Both the position numbers and the translations under genes were made by a program. This document shows positions 18,917 to 27,680 of a stretch of DNA of 64,000 nt, in pieces. The stretch is from Nitrosomonas sp. (GTDB lineage: Bacteria; Pseudomonadota; Gammaproteobacteria; Burkholderiales; Nitrosomonadaceae), in assembly GCA_016710135.1 (NCBI GenBank), contig JADJLM010000005.1, positions 186,001-250,000 on the forward strand, written 5' to 3'. The notes below the pieces were generated by a model that searched no databases, was not told the DNA's origin, and saw only the letters and a program-made list of their open reading frames with translations. Every line of letters starts with the position of its first letter. The first letter of the stretch is position 1.

Positions 18917-19849
18917 TTAAATCAAAATATCATCCACAGGCTTAACGATATCGGGTTGGTCAGCATCATTGATCAACTCCAGCAAGTTAATTTCAATATT
19001 CCGAGAAATGGCAGTCAAGGCAAGATCATTCGGCTGCAAACCAAATGGACTCTCGATTTCATCACCAATCGCATCTAATTCAAAAAAAGCGTAGGAAATC
19101 ATCAAGACTACGACCGGCGTCAGGATTCCAGTCGTCTCGACTAAACCAAAAGGTAGCGATAAACAATAAGCTGCGACAATTCGGTGAGTCAATACTGAGT
19201 AGCTGAAAGGGATCGGGGTGTTCTTAATGCGCTCGCACCCCCCTAAAATATTCGAGAATTCATTGAGCTGCGCTTCTAAAAACGGATGATTATATTCGCT
19301 CAACCAACGACGATCGCGTGCAATGGCTAGATCACGACTCAATTACTGCAAAATGATTAAGGGTCGGTGTTTTGCAGCAGCAACCGCAGCATAATCATCT
19401 GCGGGTAAAAATTTTTTTATCTCTTCAAAGGGTTCTTGATTGCGTAAATGACAGCGTAGCGCATGTGCAAATGCGATGATTCGTTTGACAAACATGGCTT
19501 GAAATGGCTGCAATGTTTCGTAACTCTGTCTTGAATCAGCCATGTGACAAATTTGGCGTGTCAAGCTACGCGCAGTATTCACCAATGCCCCCCATAACTT
19601 ACGCCCTTCCCAGAATTTATCGTATGAAGCACTGTTGCGAAACCCTAGAAAAATACCTAACGCAACCCCAACCAATAGGAACGGCGTTGTTGTAAGCGTG
19701 TACGCTTGAATACTGTAATAGAGCTCAATGTAGGTCACAACCGATGCTGTCACAGTAACCGTGAGTATTCTCGGCCACGTTTCCATAAAGCTACTGCCGC
19801 GAAAATGAAACAACAAGCGCACCCAAGACACTTTATCTTTAACAATCAC
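18917..19849 (-). pseudogene. Bestrophin-family (YneE-like) channel gene with in-frame ochre stop
   Basis: The two minus-strand frames are in the same phase and are separated only by a TAA at 19345-19343. Together they give a typical bestrophin/UPF0187 membrane protein of about 310 residues: GSSFMETWPRILTVTVTASV, GFRNSASYDKFWEGRKLWGA, then SYSVLTHRIVAAYCLSLPFG and the end block FELDAIGDEIESPFGLQPND. The context LQ-stop-LSRDLA suggests a CAA-to-TAA change (LQQLSRDLA). The reading is otherwise intact, so the stop is recent or a sequence error. Confidence 0.82.
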
Positions 19850-20352
19850 AACTCAAATCTCCTTTTTTACATTCATGCTCACACGTTCATCTTGATTTAA
19901 CTTGGCGCACCCTAAATTAGCAACAGTCCTACCTGGCCAAGTAAAACCCGATAGCCCAGTTAAGCGACTTTTTTCAGTTTTTCCATTTCTACCTCATATG
20001 CTTTGGTTTGAAAAGTATATGAACACCATAGACCTAAAACCATATTGCGATCATGTCAATCGCTTCATGATAGCGTTTAGTGCATTGCATTCCGAGAAAA
20101 ATTGAAACAAAAGTCGATGAATTTGTTATCTTATTCATCGAAGTAGCACTTTTATCTGAGCTCAAAAATCATTTAAACTGGGCTCTTGGGTCGGTATTTT
20201 CCTAAATCATCGAAAATAATTGATCTATAATTAAAAAAGTAGGTCTAACCTACGTTAACAAGAGATGAGCGCGAAAGACGGTATTTAATCGATATCGTGT
20301 GCTTAAATACAATGATAATATTCACATTTATGTTTTTGTTGGAGGTCACAAA
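19850..20352. other. 500-bp intergenic region between divergent genes
   Basis: No supported gene. It contains upstream regions of the bestrophin relic and of the BI-1 gene; a short dyad (GTAGGTctaACCTAC) lies near 20240. A GGAGGT ribosome binding site at 20341-20346 decides the start of the following gene. Confidence 0.45.
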
Positions 20353-21024
20353 ATGAATCGAAGCTTTACAACCGTTTCACAAAGTTCGACGTCTGCATTA
20401 GCTACTAACAAGGTATTACGGAATACCTACATGCTTCTATCGTTGACATTATTGTTCAGCGGATTGACTGCTGGACTTTCAATGTTTCTGAATATGCCAC
20501 CAATGACCTATATGATTTCTGTGATCGGCGGCATGGTGCTTGCAATGTTTGTATTGCCGCGTTTTGCTCATTCTAGTGCTGGCATTGGCATTGTTTTTCT
20601 GATCACCGGCCTCTTAGGTTTTGGGTTAGGCCCCATGTTGACAATGTATGCTTCTCTGCCAAATGGGGGCAATATCATTACCTTGTCGCTAGGTGGCACG
20701 GGTGTGATTTTCCTGGGATTGTCAGCCTACGCGCTTGCTACCCGAAAAGATTTTAGTTTTATGGGTGGATTCTTAGTCGTGGGCTTTTTGCTAGTATTAA
20801 TTGCTGCAATCGCAAATATTTTCTTGCAAATCCCAGCGATGTCACTCGCGATCTCGTCCGTGGTTATTCTGATCATGAGTGGTTTTATTCTCTACGACAC
20901 CAGCCGCATCATTCACGGCGGTGAAAACAACTATGTGTTGGCAACAATCGGCCTGTATATGACGATTTTCAATATCTTCATTAGCTTGTTGCAAATTTTA
21001 GGCATCATGGGTAAAGACGACTGA
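20353..21024 (+). CDS. Bax inhibitor-1/YccA family membrane protein
   Basis: A 223-residue protein with seven predicted transmembrane segments and BI-1 features (LRNTYMLLSLTLLFSGLTAG, MSGFILYDTSRIIHGGE). The DTSRII motif at about residue 178 is the family hallmark. Bacterial YccA interacts with FtsH; eukaryotic relatives are Ca2+ leak channels. The frame is open to 20299, but the ATG at 20353 follows a perfect GGAGGT by six bases. A strong terminator follows the gene. Confidence 0.92.
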   Translation: MNRSFTTVSQSSTSALATNKVLRNTYMLLSLTLLFSGLTAGLSMFLNMPPMTYMISVIGGMVLAMFVLPRFAHSSAGIGIVFLITGLLGFGLGPMLTMYASLPNGGNIITLSLGGTGVIFLGLSAYALATRKDFSFMGGFLVVGFLLVLIAAIANIFLQIPAMSLAISSVVILIMSGFILYDTSRIIHGGENNYVLATIGLYMTIFNIFISLLQILGIMGKDD

Positions 21025-21058
21025 TTCTTGTCGATAAGTTACCTATGCTAGACAAACA

Positions 21059-21086
21059 AACCCCGGTTCATCCGGGGTTTTGTTTT
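21059..21086 (+). terminator. Rho-independent terminator after the BI-1 gene
   Basis: Stem AACCCCGG / CCGGGGTT around loop TTCAT, followed by TTGTTTTTTT. It lies 35 bp after the BI-1 stop codon. Confidence 0.9.
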
Positions 21087-21118
21087 TTTATGCTCAATAA
21101 TAAAGGAAAAACCTGAGT

Positions 21119-21298
21119 ATGGATTGGATGCAAATTGTCTCTGCATTAGCGTTAGGACTGTTTGTAGTTTTTTTATTTCCAACTGCTATCAATATGATGA
21201 AAAATAGCCCCAAAGGGTCTGCTGCAGATTGGCAATCAGTTATTGTGCCGATGGTCATCATCATTTTATTTATTATGTTTTTAATCCAGTTAGTTTGA
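21119..21298 (+). CDS. 59-residue membrane protein
   Basis: An ATG-to-TGA frame that reads MDWMQIVSALALGLFVVFLF at its start and ends in a second hydrophobic helix (VIVPMVIIILFIMFLIQLV), with a short polar loop NMMKNSPKGSAADWQ between. An AAGGAAAAA ribosome binding site lies upstream. It is 10 bp from msrB, suggesting co-transcription. Similar tiny two-helix proteins occur near msrB in related bacteria by my recollection, but I know no function. Confidence 0.75.
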   Translation: MDWMQIVSALALGLFVVFLFPTAINMMKNSPKGSAADWQSVIVPMVIIILFIMFLIQLV

Positions 21299-21308
21299 AC
21301 GTATTAGA

Positions 21309-21827
21309 ATGAAACGACGTACTGTATTAAAAACGCTAGCCACTGCGAGTATGTTTCCGTTCATGGCTGCTTGCTGGCGAATTCCTGAAGTTGGCGAAGC
21401 CGCCAATCCGATCACGCCACTTAAAAAAACTGAGAAAGAATGGCGTGAATTACTCTCACAGCGTGCTTATCAAATTCTCTTCGAGGAAGAAACTGAACGA
21501 CCCGAATCCAGTAATCTAGTTTATGAAGACCGTGAAGGGAATTATCTTTGCGCGGCGTGTTACTTACCGCTATTTGAAAGCGCCCATAAATATGAAAGTT
21601 GGACCGGTTGGCCGAGTTTCACTCAGCCGATTGCTGGACACTTGGCGACCAAACTCGACTTCAAAATGATTTGGCCACGTGTCGAATATCACTGTGCACG
21701 GTGTGGCGGGCATCAAGGACATGTATTTCGTGATGGTCCTCCGCCACGCGGTGAACGTTGGTGCAATAATGGCATCGCACTTAAATTTGTACCTAAAGAC
21801 GAACCCCTGCCGACACTAAGAACTTAA
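21309..21827 (+). CDS. msrB: Peptide-methionine (R)-S-oxide reductase, exported
   Basis: A 172-residue MsrB. The N-terminus has a twin arginine (MKRRTVLK) and a lipobox-like AAC, so it is likely exported and perhaps lipid-anchored. The catalytic domain has the two zinc CxxC pairs (CAACYLPLF, CARCGGHQGHVF), the WPSF substrate motif and the catalytic cysteine in GERWCNNGIALKF. It reduces methionine-R-sulfoxide in proteins using thioredoxin-like partners. Its TAA stop falls inside the TTAA target site of the IS5 element that follows. Confidence 0.93.
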   Translation: MKRRTVLKTLATASMFPFMAACWRIPEVGEAANPITPLKKTEKEWRELLSQRAYQILFEEETERPESSNLVYEDREGNYLCAACYLPLFESAHKYESWTGWPSFTQPIAGHLATKLDFKMIWPRVEYHCARCGGHQGHVFRDGPPPRGERWCNNGIALKFVPKDEPLPTLRT

Positions 21828-23018
21828 GGAAGCTCTGATTAAGTCACTTATTTCAGTTTTAGTGACAAAGCTATCGTCAAAGTAGTTAATATTGACATTA
21901 TTGTACGACTGATAGCTGCAATTTTTAGCAGCTTGCATACTATTCTGTCCCCTGATGCTAATTTTCAGGGGTATTGGACGGAATTATCCCGTGGTTGGCT
22001 CCACACCTTACGGACATGGTAAAGATTAGCCAAGGCAAACAACAAGTAGAGCTGTTGTGCGTTCTTGAACAATCCTCGGTAACGGGTTTTGGTATAACCA
22101 AATTGTCTTTTGACAATACGAAACGGATGCTCCACCTTTGCGCGGAGTGAGGCCAGCATGCGATTGAGTACGGCATGTTCTGCGGGCAATTCCTCACCGC
22201 GCTTGCGTTTGAATGGCATACCCCAGACAGGCTCTTTCGGCTGTCGTTGTGCTTCCAGATTGCGATCATTACGAGTATAAGCCCGATCACCCAATACAAT
22301 CGCCTCCTCGCCATGTACCAGTGCATCAATCATGTTGCCATCGGCCACTTTGGCCGTGGTAATTTCCAGGCTATGCACCAGACCGGAATCGGCATCTACG
22401 CCTATGTGTGCTTTTAATCCAAAGTAATAGTTGTTGCCCTTCTTGGTCGAACTCATCTCGCCATCACGTTTGCGTTGCCGGTTCTTGGTCGATGGCGGGG
22501 GCCGCTATCAGCGTGGCGTCAACTATCGTACCTTGACGCAGCAATAATCCCTGCTGGGCCAACTGAGCAGTTGTTTCTGCAAACAGGCTTTGTGCCAAGT
22601 GATGCTTCTCCAGCAGGTGACGAAATTTGAGGATCGTCGTTTCATCAGGCATGGCATCTTCTCCTGCATCCAGGCCTGCAAATTCACGCAGCATCGGTAC
22701 ATCATGTAACGCTTCTTCCATGCCCGGATCTGAATAACCAAACCATTGTTGCATCATATGAATCCGCAGCATCGCTTCCAGCTCAAATGGCTTGCGTCCT
22801 AATCCTGCTACCGGATAGTGCGGCGCGATCCGATTTGTCCACTCTGACCAAGAAATCACTTGTTCCATTTCTTCGAGAAACTTTTGTCGGCGAGTTACTT
22901 TTGGTTTCTTGATAAATAATGGAATTGACAAGCCTAATTGTTTCATCAATGCGCCCCCTTGCAATGGTTACAATCTACCGAATATTCTACAAGTTCTTGA
23001 GACTTATTCAGAGTTTCC
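21828..23018 (-). mobile_element. IS5-family insertion sequence (1191 bp), copy 1
   Basis: Terminal inverted repeats GGAAGCTCTGATTAAGTC (left) and GGAAACTCTGAATAAGTC (right end, read inward) bound the element. Both ends are flanked by TTAA (21824-21827 and 23019-23022), a 4-bp YTAR duplication as made by the IS5 subgroup. Length and DDE transposase agree with IS5. It inserted between msrB and ybdD. A second, diverged copy starts at 63488. Confidence 0.93.
21965..22964 (-). pseudogene. IS5 transposase, frameshifted
   Basis: The first frame (22964 to about 22500) starts MKQLGLSIPLFIKKPKVTRR and holds the IS5 N-terminal block (GRKPFELEAMLRIHMMQQWF, SDPGMEEALHD) and the first catalytic Asp in IVDATLI. 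The second (from about 22500) gives GLKAHIGVD, the second Asp in VLGDRAY and the E of the DDE triad in KVEHPFRIVKRQFG. They join if one base is removed from the G run at 22497-22501 (APPSTKNRQRKRDGEMSS). IS5-type transposases are normally one frame, so this is a lesion or a homopolymer sequencing error. Confidence 0.85.
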
Positions 23019-23031
23019 TTAATGTCAATCG

Positions 23032-23226
23032 TCAGCAACAGCGACTAACTTTCCCCCCATAACGCGCTTCTTGGCGCTCACGATAAAATTGCACCTCGGT
23101 CATAATCGTCCGATCTGGATGCACTGTTTTCATATGGGCTACGTATTGGCTATATTCTGGGACGCCGACCATCAAACGCAGACTCTGCGCAACGCGATTA
23201 CAAACTTCTGTGATGCTATATTGCAT
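23032..23226 (-). CDS. ybdD: YbdD/YjiX family small protein
   Basis: A 64-residue protein with the family signature: LRLMVGVPEYSQYVAHMKTV near the middle and the ending YRERQEARYGGKVSRCC. In enterobacteria ybdD/yjiX is found just downstream of cstA/btsT, and here it follows cstA by 16 bp on the same strand. Its role is uncertain; it is thought to support the CstA-type transporter. The IS5 element begins only 9 bp past its stop side (TSD at 23019-23022). Confidence 0.9.
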   Translation of the reverse strand: MQYSITEVCNRVAQSLRLMVGVPEYSQYVAHMKTVHPDRTIMTEVQFYRERQEARYGGKVSRCC

Positions 23227-23242
23227 TGTGTTACTCCTTTAA

Positions 23243-25315
23243 TTATTTTCCAGTCGGAACGGCAACTGGTAACAGCTCAAAAGGAGCTTCCTGTACCGTT
23301 GGATGTTGATTAGTGCGCGCTTGTAGCACTGTTCGGAGACCAAACCACAACATACTGATCAATACGGCCATAAATAATCCGGCCAGGGTTGCATTGACAT
23401 AGTCGTTAACGATCACTTGCTGCATCTGGTCAATCGATTTAGCAGGAGCAAGCACGATTCCTTGCGCAACCGCATCTTGATATTTTTCAGCATGCGCAAG
23501 AAAACCAATGCGCGGATTGTCATGAAAGATTTTCTGCCATGCTGCGGTTAACGTGCATACACAGACCCAGGTAACTGGGATCATAGTCACCCAAGCATAG
23601 CGATCCTGTTTCATTTTAAACAGCACGCAGGTACAAAGAATCAATGCGATACCCGCTAGCATTTGATTAGAAATACCAAATAATGGCCACAAGGTATTAA
23701 TGCCACCGAGGGGATCGACAACACCTTGGTATAGAAAATATCCCCAACCTGACACACAAATAAAAGTAGCCACCAAACTGGCCGGAACCGATTCGGTTTT
23801 TTTCATAGCAGGAATAAAAGAACCGAGTAAATCTTGCAACATAAAACGTCCTGCTCTGGTCCCCGCATCGACAGCCGTCAAGATAAACAGCGCTTCGAAT
23901 AGAATCGCAAAGTGGTACCAGAATGCCATCATGGCGGTACCGCCGACTACCTCAGACAAAATTTGCGCCATACCCACCGCCAACGTAGGTGCACCGCCAG
24001 TGCGCGAAATAATGCTGTGCTCTCCAACATTCTGTGCGGTTTGGTTAATCATTTCCGGCGTTACATAAAAACCCCATTGTGCAATGGTCTGCGCCGCTGA
24101 TTCGGCAGTGCTACCAATGATCGCAGCGGGGCTATTCATTGCAAAATATATTCCTGGCTCAAGCGTAGCGGCCGCGACCAATGCCATAATGGCAACGAAA
24201 GACTCCATTAACATCGCTCCATAGCCAATAAAACGAGCATCTGTTTCATTCTGAATCATTTTAGGCGTAGTACCGGAAGCAATGAGTGAATGAAACCCTG
24301 AAATTGCGCCACATGCCACGGTTACAAATAGAAAGGGAAATAAGTCGCCCGACCACACAGGGCCTGATCCATCCACAAACTGGGTCAATGCTGGCATTTT
24401 GAGATCTGGCGCAATGATGAGCACCCCTATCGCAAGTCCAACGATCGTGCCGATTTTCAGGAATGTCGAGAGATAATCACGGGGCGCCAGCAACAACCAA
24501 ACAGGTAAGACTGAAGCAACAAAACCATAACCAATTAGCGCCCAAGTCAATTGCTCCCCGGTTAGGGTAAAAATCGCAGCCCATGCAGGATCTTCCTGGA
24601 CATATTGCCCAACCACAATCGATAGCATCAACAATACAAAACCAATGAGCGAAACTTCACCAATCGCACAAGGCCGGAAAAAGCGTGAATAAACACCCAT
24701 CAACATGGCAATGGGAATCGTCGCTGCGACAGTAAATGTTCCCCACGGTGATTCTGCGAGCGCCTTGACCACAATCAGAGACAAAACTGCTAACAAAATC
24801 AGCATGATGAAAAATGCGCCAAACAACGCAATCATCCCTGGGATTTGCCCTAGCTCTGACTTGATCAAATCACCGAGTGAACGCGCATTACGTCGCGTCG
24901 ATACGAACAACACAATAAAATCTTGCACAGCGCCAGCAAGCACAACACCTGCCAACAACCATAGCATCCCAGGCAAATACCCCATTTGTGCAGCTAGAAT
25001 CGGACCCACTAACGGACCTGCGCCTGCAATTGCTGCAAAATGATGGCCAAATAACACAAACTTGTTAGTGGGTACGTGGTCTAGTCCATCGTTATGCTTA
25101 TGCGCCGGCGTCATTCGCGTTGCATCGAGCTTCAACACATGATTAGCAATAAATAAGCTATAGAATCGATATGCAATCAAATAGACGCAAACCGCTGCAA
25201 TGACAATCCACAGCGCGCCAATCGATTCACCTCGATTGAGCGCGATGACAGCAAGAGCAGAAGCGCCCAGAAGAGAAAATAATAACCAACTCAATTTATT
25301 CACTATCGAATTCAT
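23243..25315 (-). CDS. cstA: CstA-family carbon starvation transporter
   Basis: A 690-residue protein with about 16-18 hydrophobic helices. Hallmarks: HHFAAIAGAGPLVGPILAAQ at about residue 90, FIVLFVSTRRNARSLGDL, AISGFHSLIASGTTPKM and DAGTRAGRFMLQDLLG. CstA/BtsT proteins take up pyruvate or peptides through the inner membrane. An ammonia oxidizer with little organic-carbon use may employ it for pyruvate scavenging (inference). Co-oriented with ybdD. Confidence 0.94.
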   Translation of the reverse strand: MNSIVNKLSWLLFSLLGASALAVIALNRGESIGALWIVIAAVCVYLIAYRFYSLFIANHVLKLDATRMTPAHKHNDGLDHVPTNKFVLFGHHFAAIAGAGPLVGPILAAQMGYLPGMLWLLAGVVLAGAVQDFIVLFVSTRRNARSLGDLIKSELGQIPGMIALFGAFFIMLILLAVLSLIVVKALAESPWGTFTVAATIPIAMLMGVYSRFFRPCAIGEVSLIGFVLLMLSIVVGQYVQEDPAWAAIFTLTGEQLTWALIGYGFVASVLPVWLLLAPRDYLSTFLKIGTIVGLAIGVLIIAPDLKMPALTQFVDGSGPVWSGDLFPFLFVTVACGAISGFHSLIASGTTPKMIQNETDARFIGYGAMLMESFVAIMALVAAATLEPGIYFAMNSPAAIIGSTAESAAQTIAQWGFYVTPEMINQTAQNVGEHSIISRTGGAPTLAVGMAQILSEVVGGTAMMAFWYHFAILFEALFILTAVDAGTRAGRFMLQDLLGSFIPAMKKTESVPASLVATFICVSGWGYFLYQGVVDPLGGINTLWPLFGISNQMLAGIALILCTCVLFKMKQDRYAWVTMIPVTWVCVCTLTAAWQKIFHDNPRIGFLAHAEKYQDAVAQGIVLAPAKSIDQMQQVIVNDYVNATLAGLFMAVLISMLWFGLRTVLQARTNQHPTVQEAPFELLPVAVPTGK

Positions 25316-25394
25316 ATCTAATTAATATCAAAAAATTATTATCAAATTTGCTTATTGAGTGCAGCCGTGCTAGCAAATTCAATCCACAGATTGT

Positions 25395-26177
25395 TTAGCG
25401 TGCTACGCCGAGCAATATCTCTTGCGCTCTAAGCTGCTTCATCAGTTGCTCCCCGTGGGTTACGATCATATCAGGTTGAGGATGATTCATCTCATCTGCG
25501 ATGTGCTGCAAAATCGATCGCCCCGATTGATTTGCGTTATGAGCAATGCGTTGGAGCAAATGCATGGTGATGGCGTTTGTTTCAATGAAATGAATTTCAA
25601 ATGTGGAATCGCGAAATACGACCAGATGTGTTGGATTAGCTTCATCAGCTTGTTGGGGTTGGAAAGTCGGCGAAATTTTGTGGACAGGAAAACAATAACT
25701 CAGCACCCAGGCCAATGGTGAAATAACCGGTATGCCTTCAAGCAAATTACCAGTTGGGTTAATTGCGTTGTTATCGATCTTTTCATCAAATAAAGATAGC
25801 GCAAGCTCTATCCATTCGTAATGCGCAAGCTCTAGTAAAAAAGGAGGATCATCGGGCTGTGGTTGGCGCTCGTGCTCGAGATATTTCAGAAACTCCCTAG
25901 GCATCTCCGGGAACAAAGGTGTTTGCGCTAAATGGTTTGCAAAATAATCCTGAACCATCGCATGCCAGCGATCTTCAACAAAAATTTCACGGAGCACCGG
26001 GTAGGTATTTGCAATGAACGCTTCTACATTGTTGTAGAACAATTCGCGATAAACGACCATGCGTCGCGCTTCGATTCCATCGGGGCAGGGAAATTGCTCG
26101 GGATTACGAATATGTGCAGCAAACGCATACTGCTGCCGAATGAAATCAGGACGGTCAGGTGTGTTGTATATGGTCAC
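25395..26177 (-). CDS. hvfC: HvfC/BufC-type precursor-recognition protein (DUF2063)
   Basis: A 260-residue protein. The N-terminal DUF2063 domain shows RMVVYRELFYNNVEAFIANT followed by YPVLREIFVEDRWHAMVQDYF and FPEMPREFLKYLEHE; the C-terminal part has winged-helix character. HvfC/BufC proteins bind the RiPP precursor and present it to the MNIO enzyme. The start is a GTG (26177) that overlaps the 3' end of hvfB by 23 bp, showing tight coupling. It is the last gene of the hvfA-hvfB-hvfC set; no DoxX-type gene (hvfD) follows. Confidence 0.9.
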   Translation of the reverse strand: MTIYNTPDRPDFIRQQYAFAAHIRNPEQFPCPDGIEARRMVVYRELFYNNVEAFIANTYPVLREIFVEDRWHAMVQDYFANHLAQTPLFPEMPREFLKYLEHERQPQPDDPPFLLELAHYEWIELALSLFDEKIDNNAINPTGNLLEGIPVISPLAWVLSYCFPVHKISPTFQPQQADEANPTHLVVFRDSTFEIHFIETNAITMHLLQRIAHNANQSGRSILQHIADEMNHPQPDMIVTHGEQLMKQLRAQEILLGVAR

Positions 26178-27012
26178 AAGCGCGATTTATCCACTTGGTC
26201 TGCAAATGATTAATCACTTCAACTTCCTCTAACAACTCAGATAATGCAGGAATATTAAAATCCCGCTCGAGCAGTGTCGGCACGACCCCAAAAAGTGCAT
26301 ATGCTTTTTCGAGTAATCGCCACACCGGGTCAATCACTGCAGATCCATGAGTATCGACCAATAAATCTTCAGCTTCTTGGTAGTGTCCGGCAACATGAAT
26401 ATAGCGAATACGTTCAGCAGGTAGCTGCTGTAAGAAAGCTTCTGTATCATAACGATGATTGATACTGTTAACGTAAACGTTATTCACATCCAACAAGAGA
26501 TCGCAATCTGCTTCTTGCAGCACTGCATTTAGAAAATCAATTTCTTCCATCTGCTTTCCAGGTGCTGCGTAGTAGGAAATATTCTCCAGGGCAATACGTT
26601 GATCTAGTACATCTTGAACATACCGAATCCGGTTAGCCACATAGTGCACCGCTTCTTCCGTAAAAGGAATGGGCATCAAATCGTACAAATGCCCATCATC
26701 ACTACAATAGCTGAGATGTTCGCTGTAATAGCGTATGCGATGCTCTTTCAAGAACTGCTTCAGGCGTTGTAAAAATGTTTCGTCGAGTGATGTTGGGCCA
26801 CCGATGGAAAGCGATAAGCCGTGGCAAATAACAGGATGTTTCTCGGTAATTTCTTGGAATTGCTTACCATATCGCCCAGCTACATTGATCCAATTCTCCG
26901 GGGCAACTTCCCAGAAATTAACTGATTCGGTGCTCTGGTCTGCTAGCCTGCTCAACATAGCACGCCGCAGACCAAGCCCGACTCCATGAACAGGATATTT
27001 AAAACTGTTCAT
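26155..27012 (-). CDS. hvfB: MNIO (DUF692) RiPP-modifying oxygenase, HvfB type
   Basis: A 285-residue multinuclear non-heme iron-dependent oxidative enzyme with a TIM-barrel. The metal-binding residues typical of the family are visible: H in VICHGLSLSIGG, the YYSEHLSY block, E in ALENISYY, D/N in LLLDVNNVYVNS and H in RYIHVAGH. MNIO enzymes oxidise cysteines of precursor peptides, giving oxazolone/thioamide or thiooxazole groups that bind copper. The precursor gene lies 12 bp upstream and the recognition partner overlaps downstream. Length and start (ATG) are normal. Confidence 0.94.
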   Translation of the reverse strand: MNSFKYPVHGVGLGLRRAMLSRLADQSTESVNFWEVAPENWINVAGRYGKQFQEITEKHPVICHGLSLSIGGPTSLDETFLQRLKQFLKEHRIRYYSEHLSYCSDDGHLYDLMPIPFTEEAVHYVANRIRYVQDVLDQRIALENISYYAAPGKQMEEIDFLNAVLQEADCDLLLDVNNVYVNSINHRYDTEAFLQQLPAERIRYIHVAGHYQEAEDLLVDTHGSAVIDPVWRLLEKAYALFGVVPTLLERDFNIPALSELLEEVEVINHLQTKWINRACDHIQHT

Positions 27013-27024
27013 GGTAAAACCTTA

Positions 27025-27369
27025 TTATTTCTTGTTGGAGCTACCACACTTACCTTCACCGCATTTTCCTTCTTGCTCGGCTTTCTTACCACCACACTGT
27101 CCTTCCATATTTTTCTTCATATCACCTTTAGCACCACACTTGCCTTCCCCACATTTACCTTCATGATCAGCTTTTTTTTGATCTGTAGATGTCTGACTAT
27201 CTTGTTCACCTTTCTTGGCATCATCCGCAGAAGCGAGTTGCATATAACCACTCGATAAGGTTTTCATTTCAAAAGGATTATTCTCAGCCGCAAAACTACT
27301 GATTGGCAATGTGGTTAATAGTGCTGTACCTAAAGCAATCGAAACAGGTTTGATAATTTTCTTTGACAT
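27025..27369 (-). CDS. hvfA: EGKCG-motif RiPP metallophore precursor, HvfA/GigA type
   Basis: A 114-residue peptide with a Sec signal (residues 1-28, ending SSFA) and a hydrophilic C-terminal region holding five cysteines at about 73, 78, 92, 103 and 108. Four sit in EGKCG motifs arranged as two EGKCGEGKCG doublets; the fifth is in EGQCG. This is the substrate pattern of HvfA/GigA proteins, in which EGKCG cysteines are modified by the MNIO enzyme to bind copper. The ATG at 27369 is preferred, nine bases after GGAG; the upstream ATG at 27378 abuts the ribosome binding site. Likely induced by metal; no operator identified. Confidence 0.9.
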   Translation of the reverse strand: MSKKIIKPVSIALGTALLTTLPISSFAAENNPFEMKTLSSGYMQLASADDAKKGEQDSQTSTDQKKADHEGKCGEGKCGAKGDMKKNMEGQCGGKKAEQEGKCGEGKCGSSNKK

Positions 27370-27576
27370 TAAATTCATTCTCCGTAAAAAGATAATCCAC
27401 GATAATTACAAATTGAATACAACGTTAATATAGCAGATTACTTTGAAATTATGACCCTAACGATAAACGAGTAAAACGCGATAAGAAAAAGAATCAACGA
27501 AATTGATTTAACTGCAACCAGGGCTAAAACAGTCAAGGTTGGTAAGAGAAATTCTTAGCTATAGTTCCCGGAAAAT

Positions 27577-27617
27577 AAAAAAGGCGAAATATGAAATGTT
27601 TCATATTTCGCCTTTTT
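27577..27617 (-). terminator. Long perfect-stem terminator below the cytochrome c pair
   Basis: A near-perfect 19-20 bp hairpin: AAAAAGGCGAAATATGAAA, two-base loop, then its exact complement, with flanking A/T runs on both sides. On the minus strand it ends in TTTTTTA, terminating the cytochrome genes 28363-27681; it can work in both directions. Confidence 0.9.
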
Positions 27618-27680
27618 AAAAAAACCTTATTTTCTAAAATAGAGCACTAATCAATGCTCTACCTTATCTCTTAGATAAGC

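Noticed and set aside
19902..20105. 67-codon frame in the bestrophin/BI-1 intergenic region
   Set aside because: No ribosome binding site, no motif, low-quality composition; likely chance.
22497..22501. Programmed frameshifting in the IS5 transposase
   Set aside because: IS5-subgroup transposases are single-frame; the site is a G/C run, not a slippery A6G-type heptamer, and the shift fits the homopolymer pattern seen in cellular genes.
27025..27170. The GC-richer direct repeats in the hvfA 3' half as a non-coding repeat or CRISPR-like array
   Set aside because: The repeats are in-frame EGKCG codons of the precursor gene, with no regular spacers.
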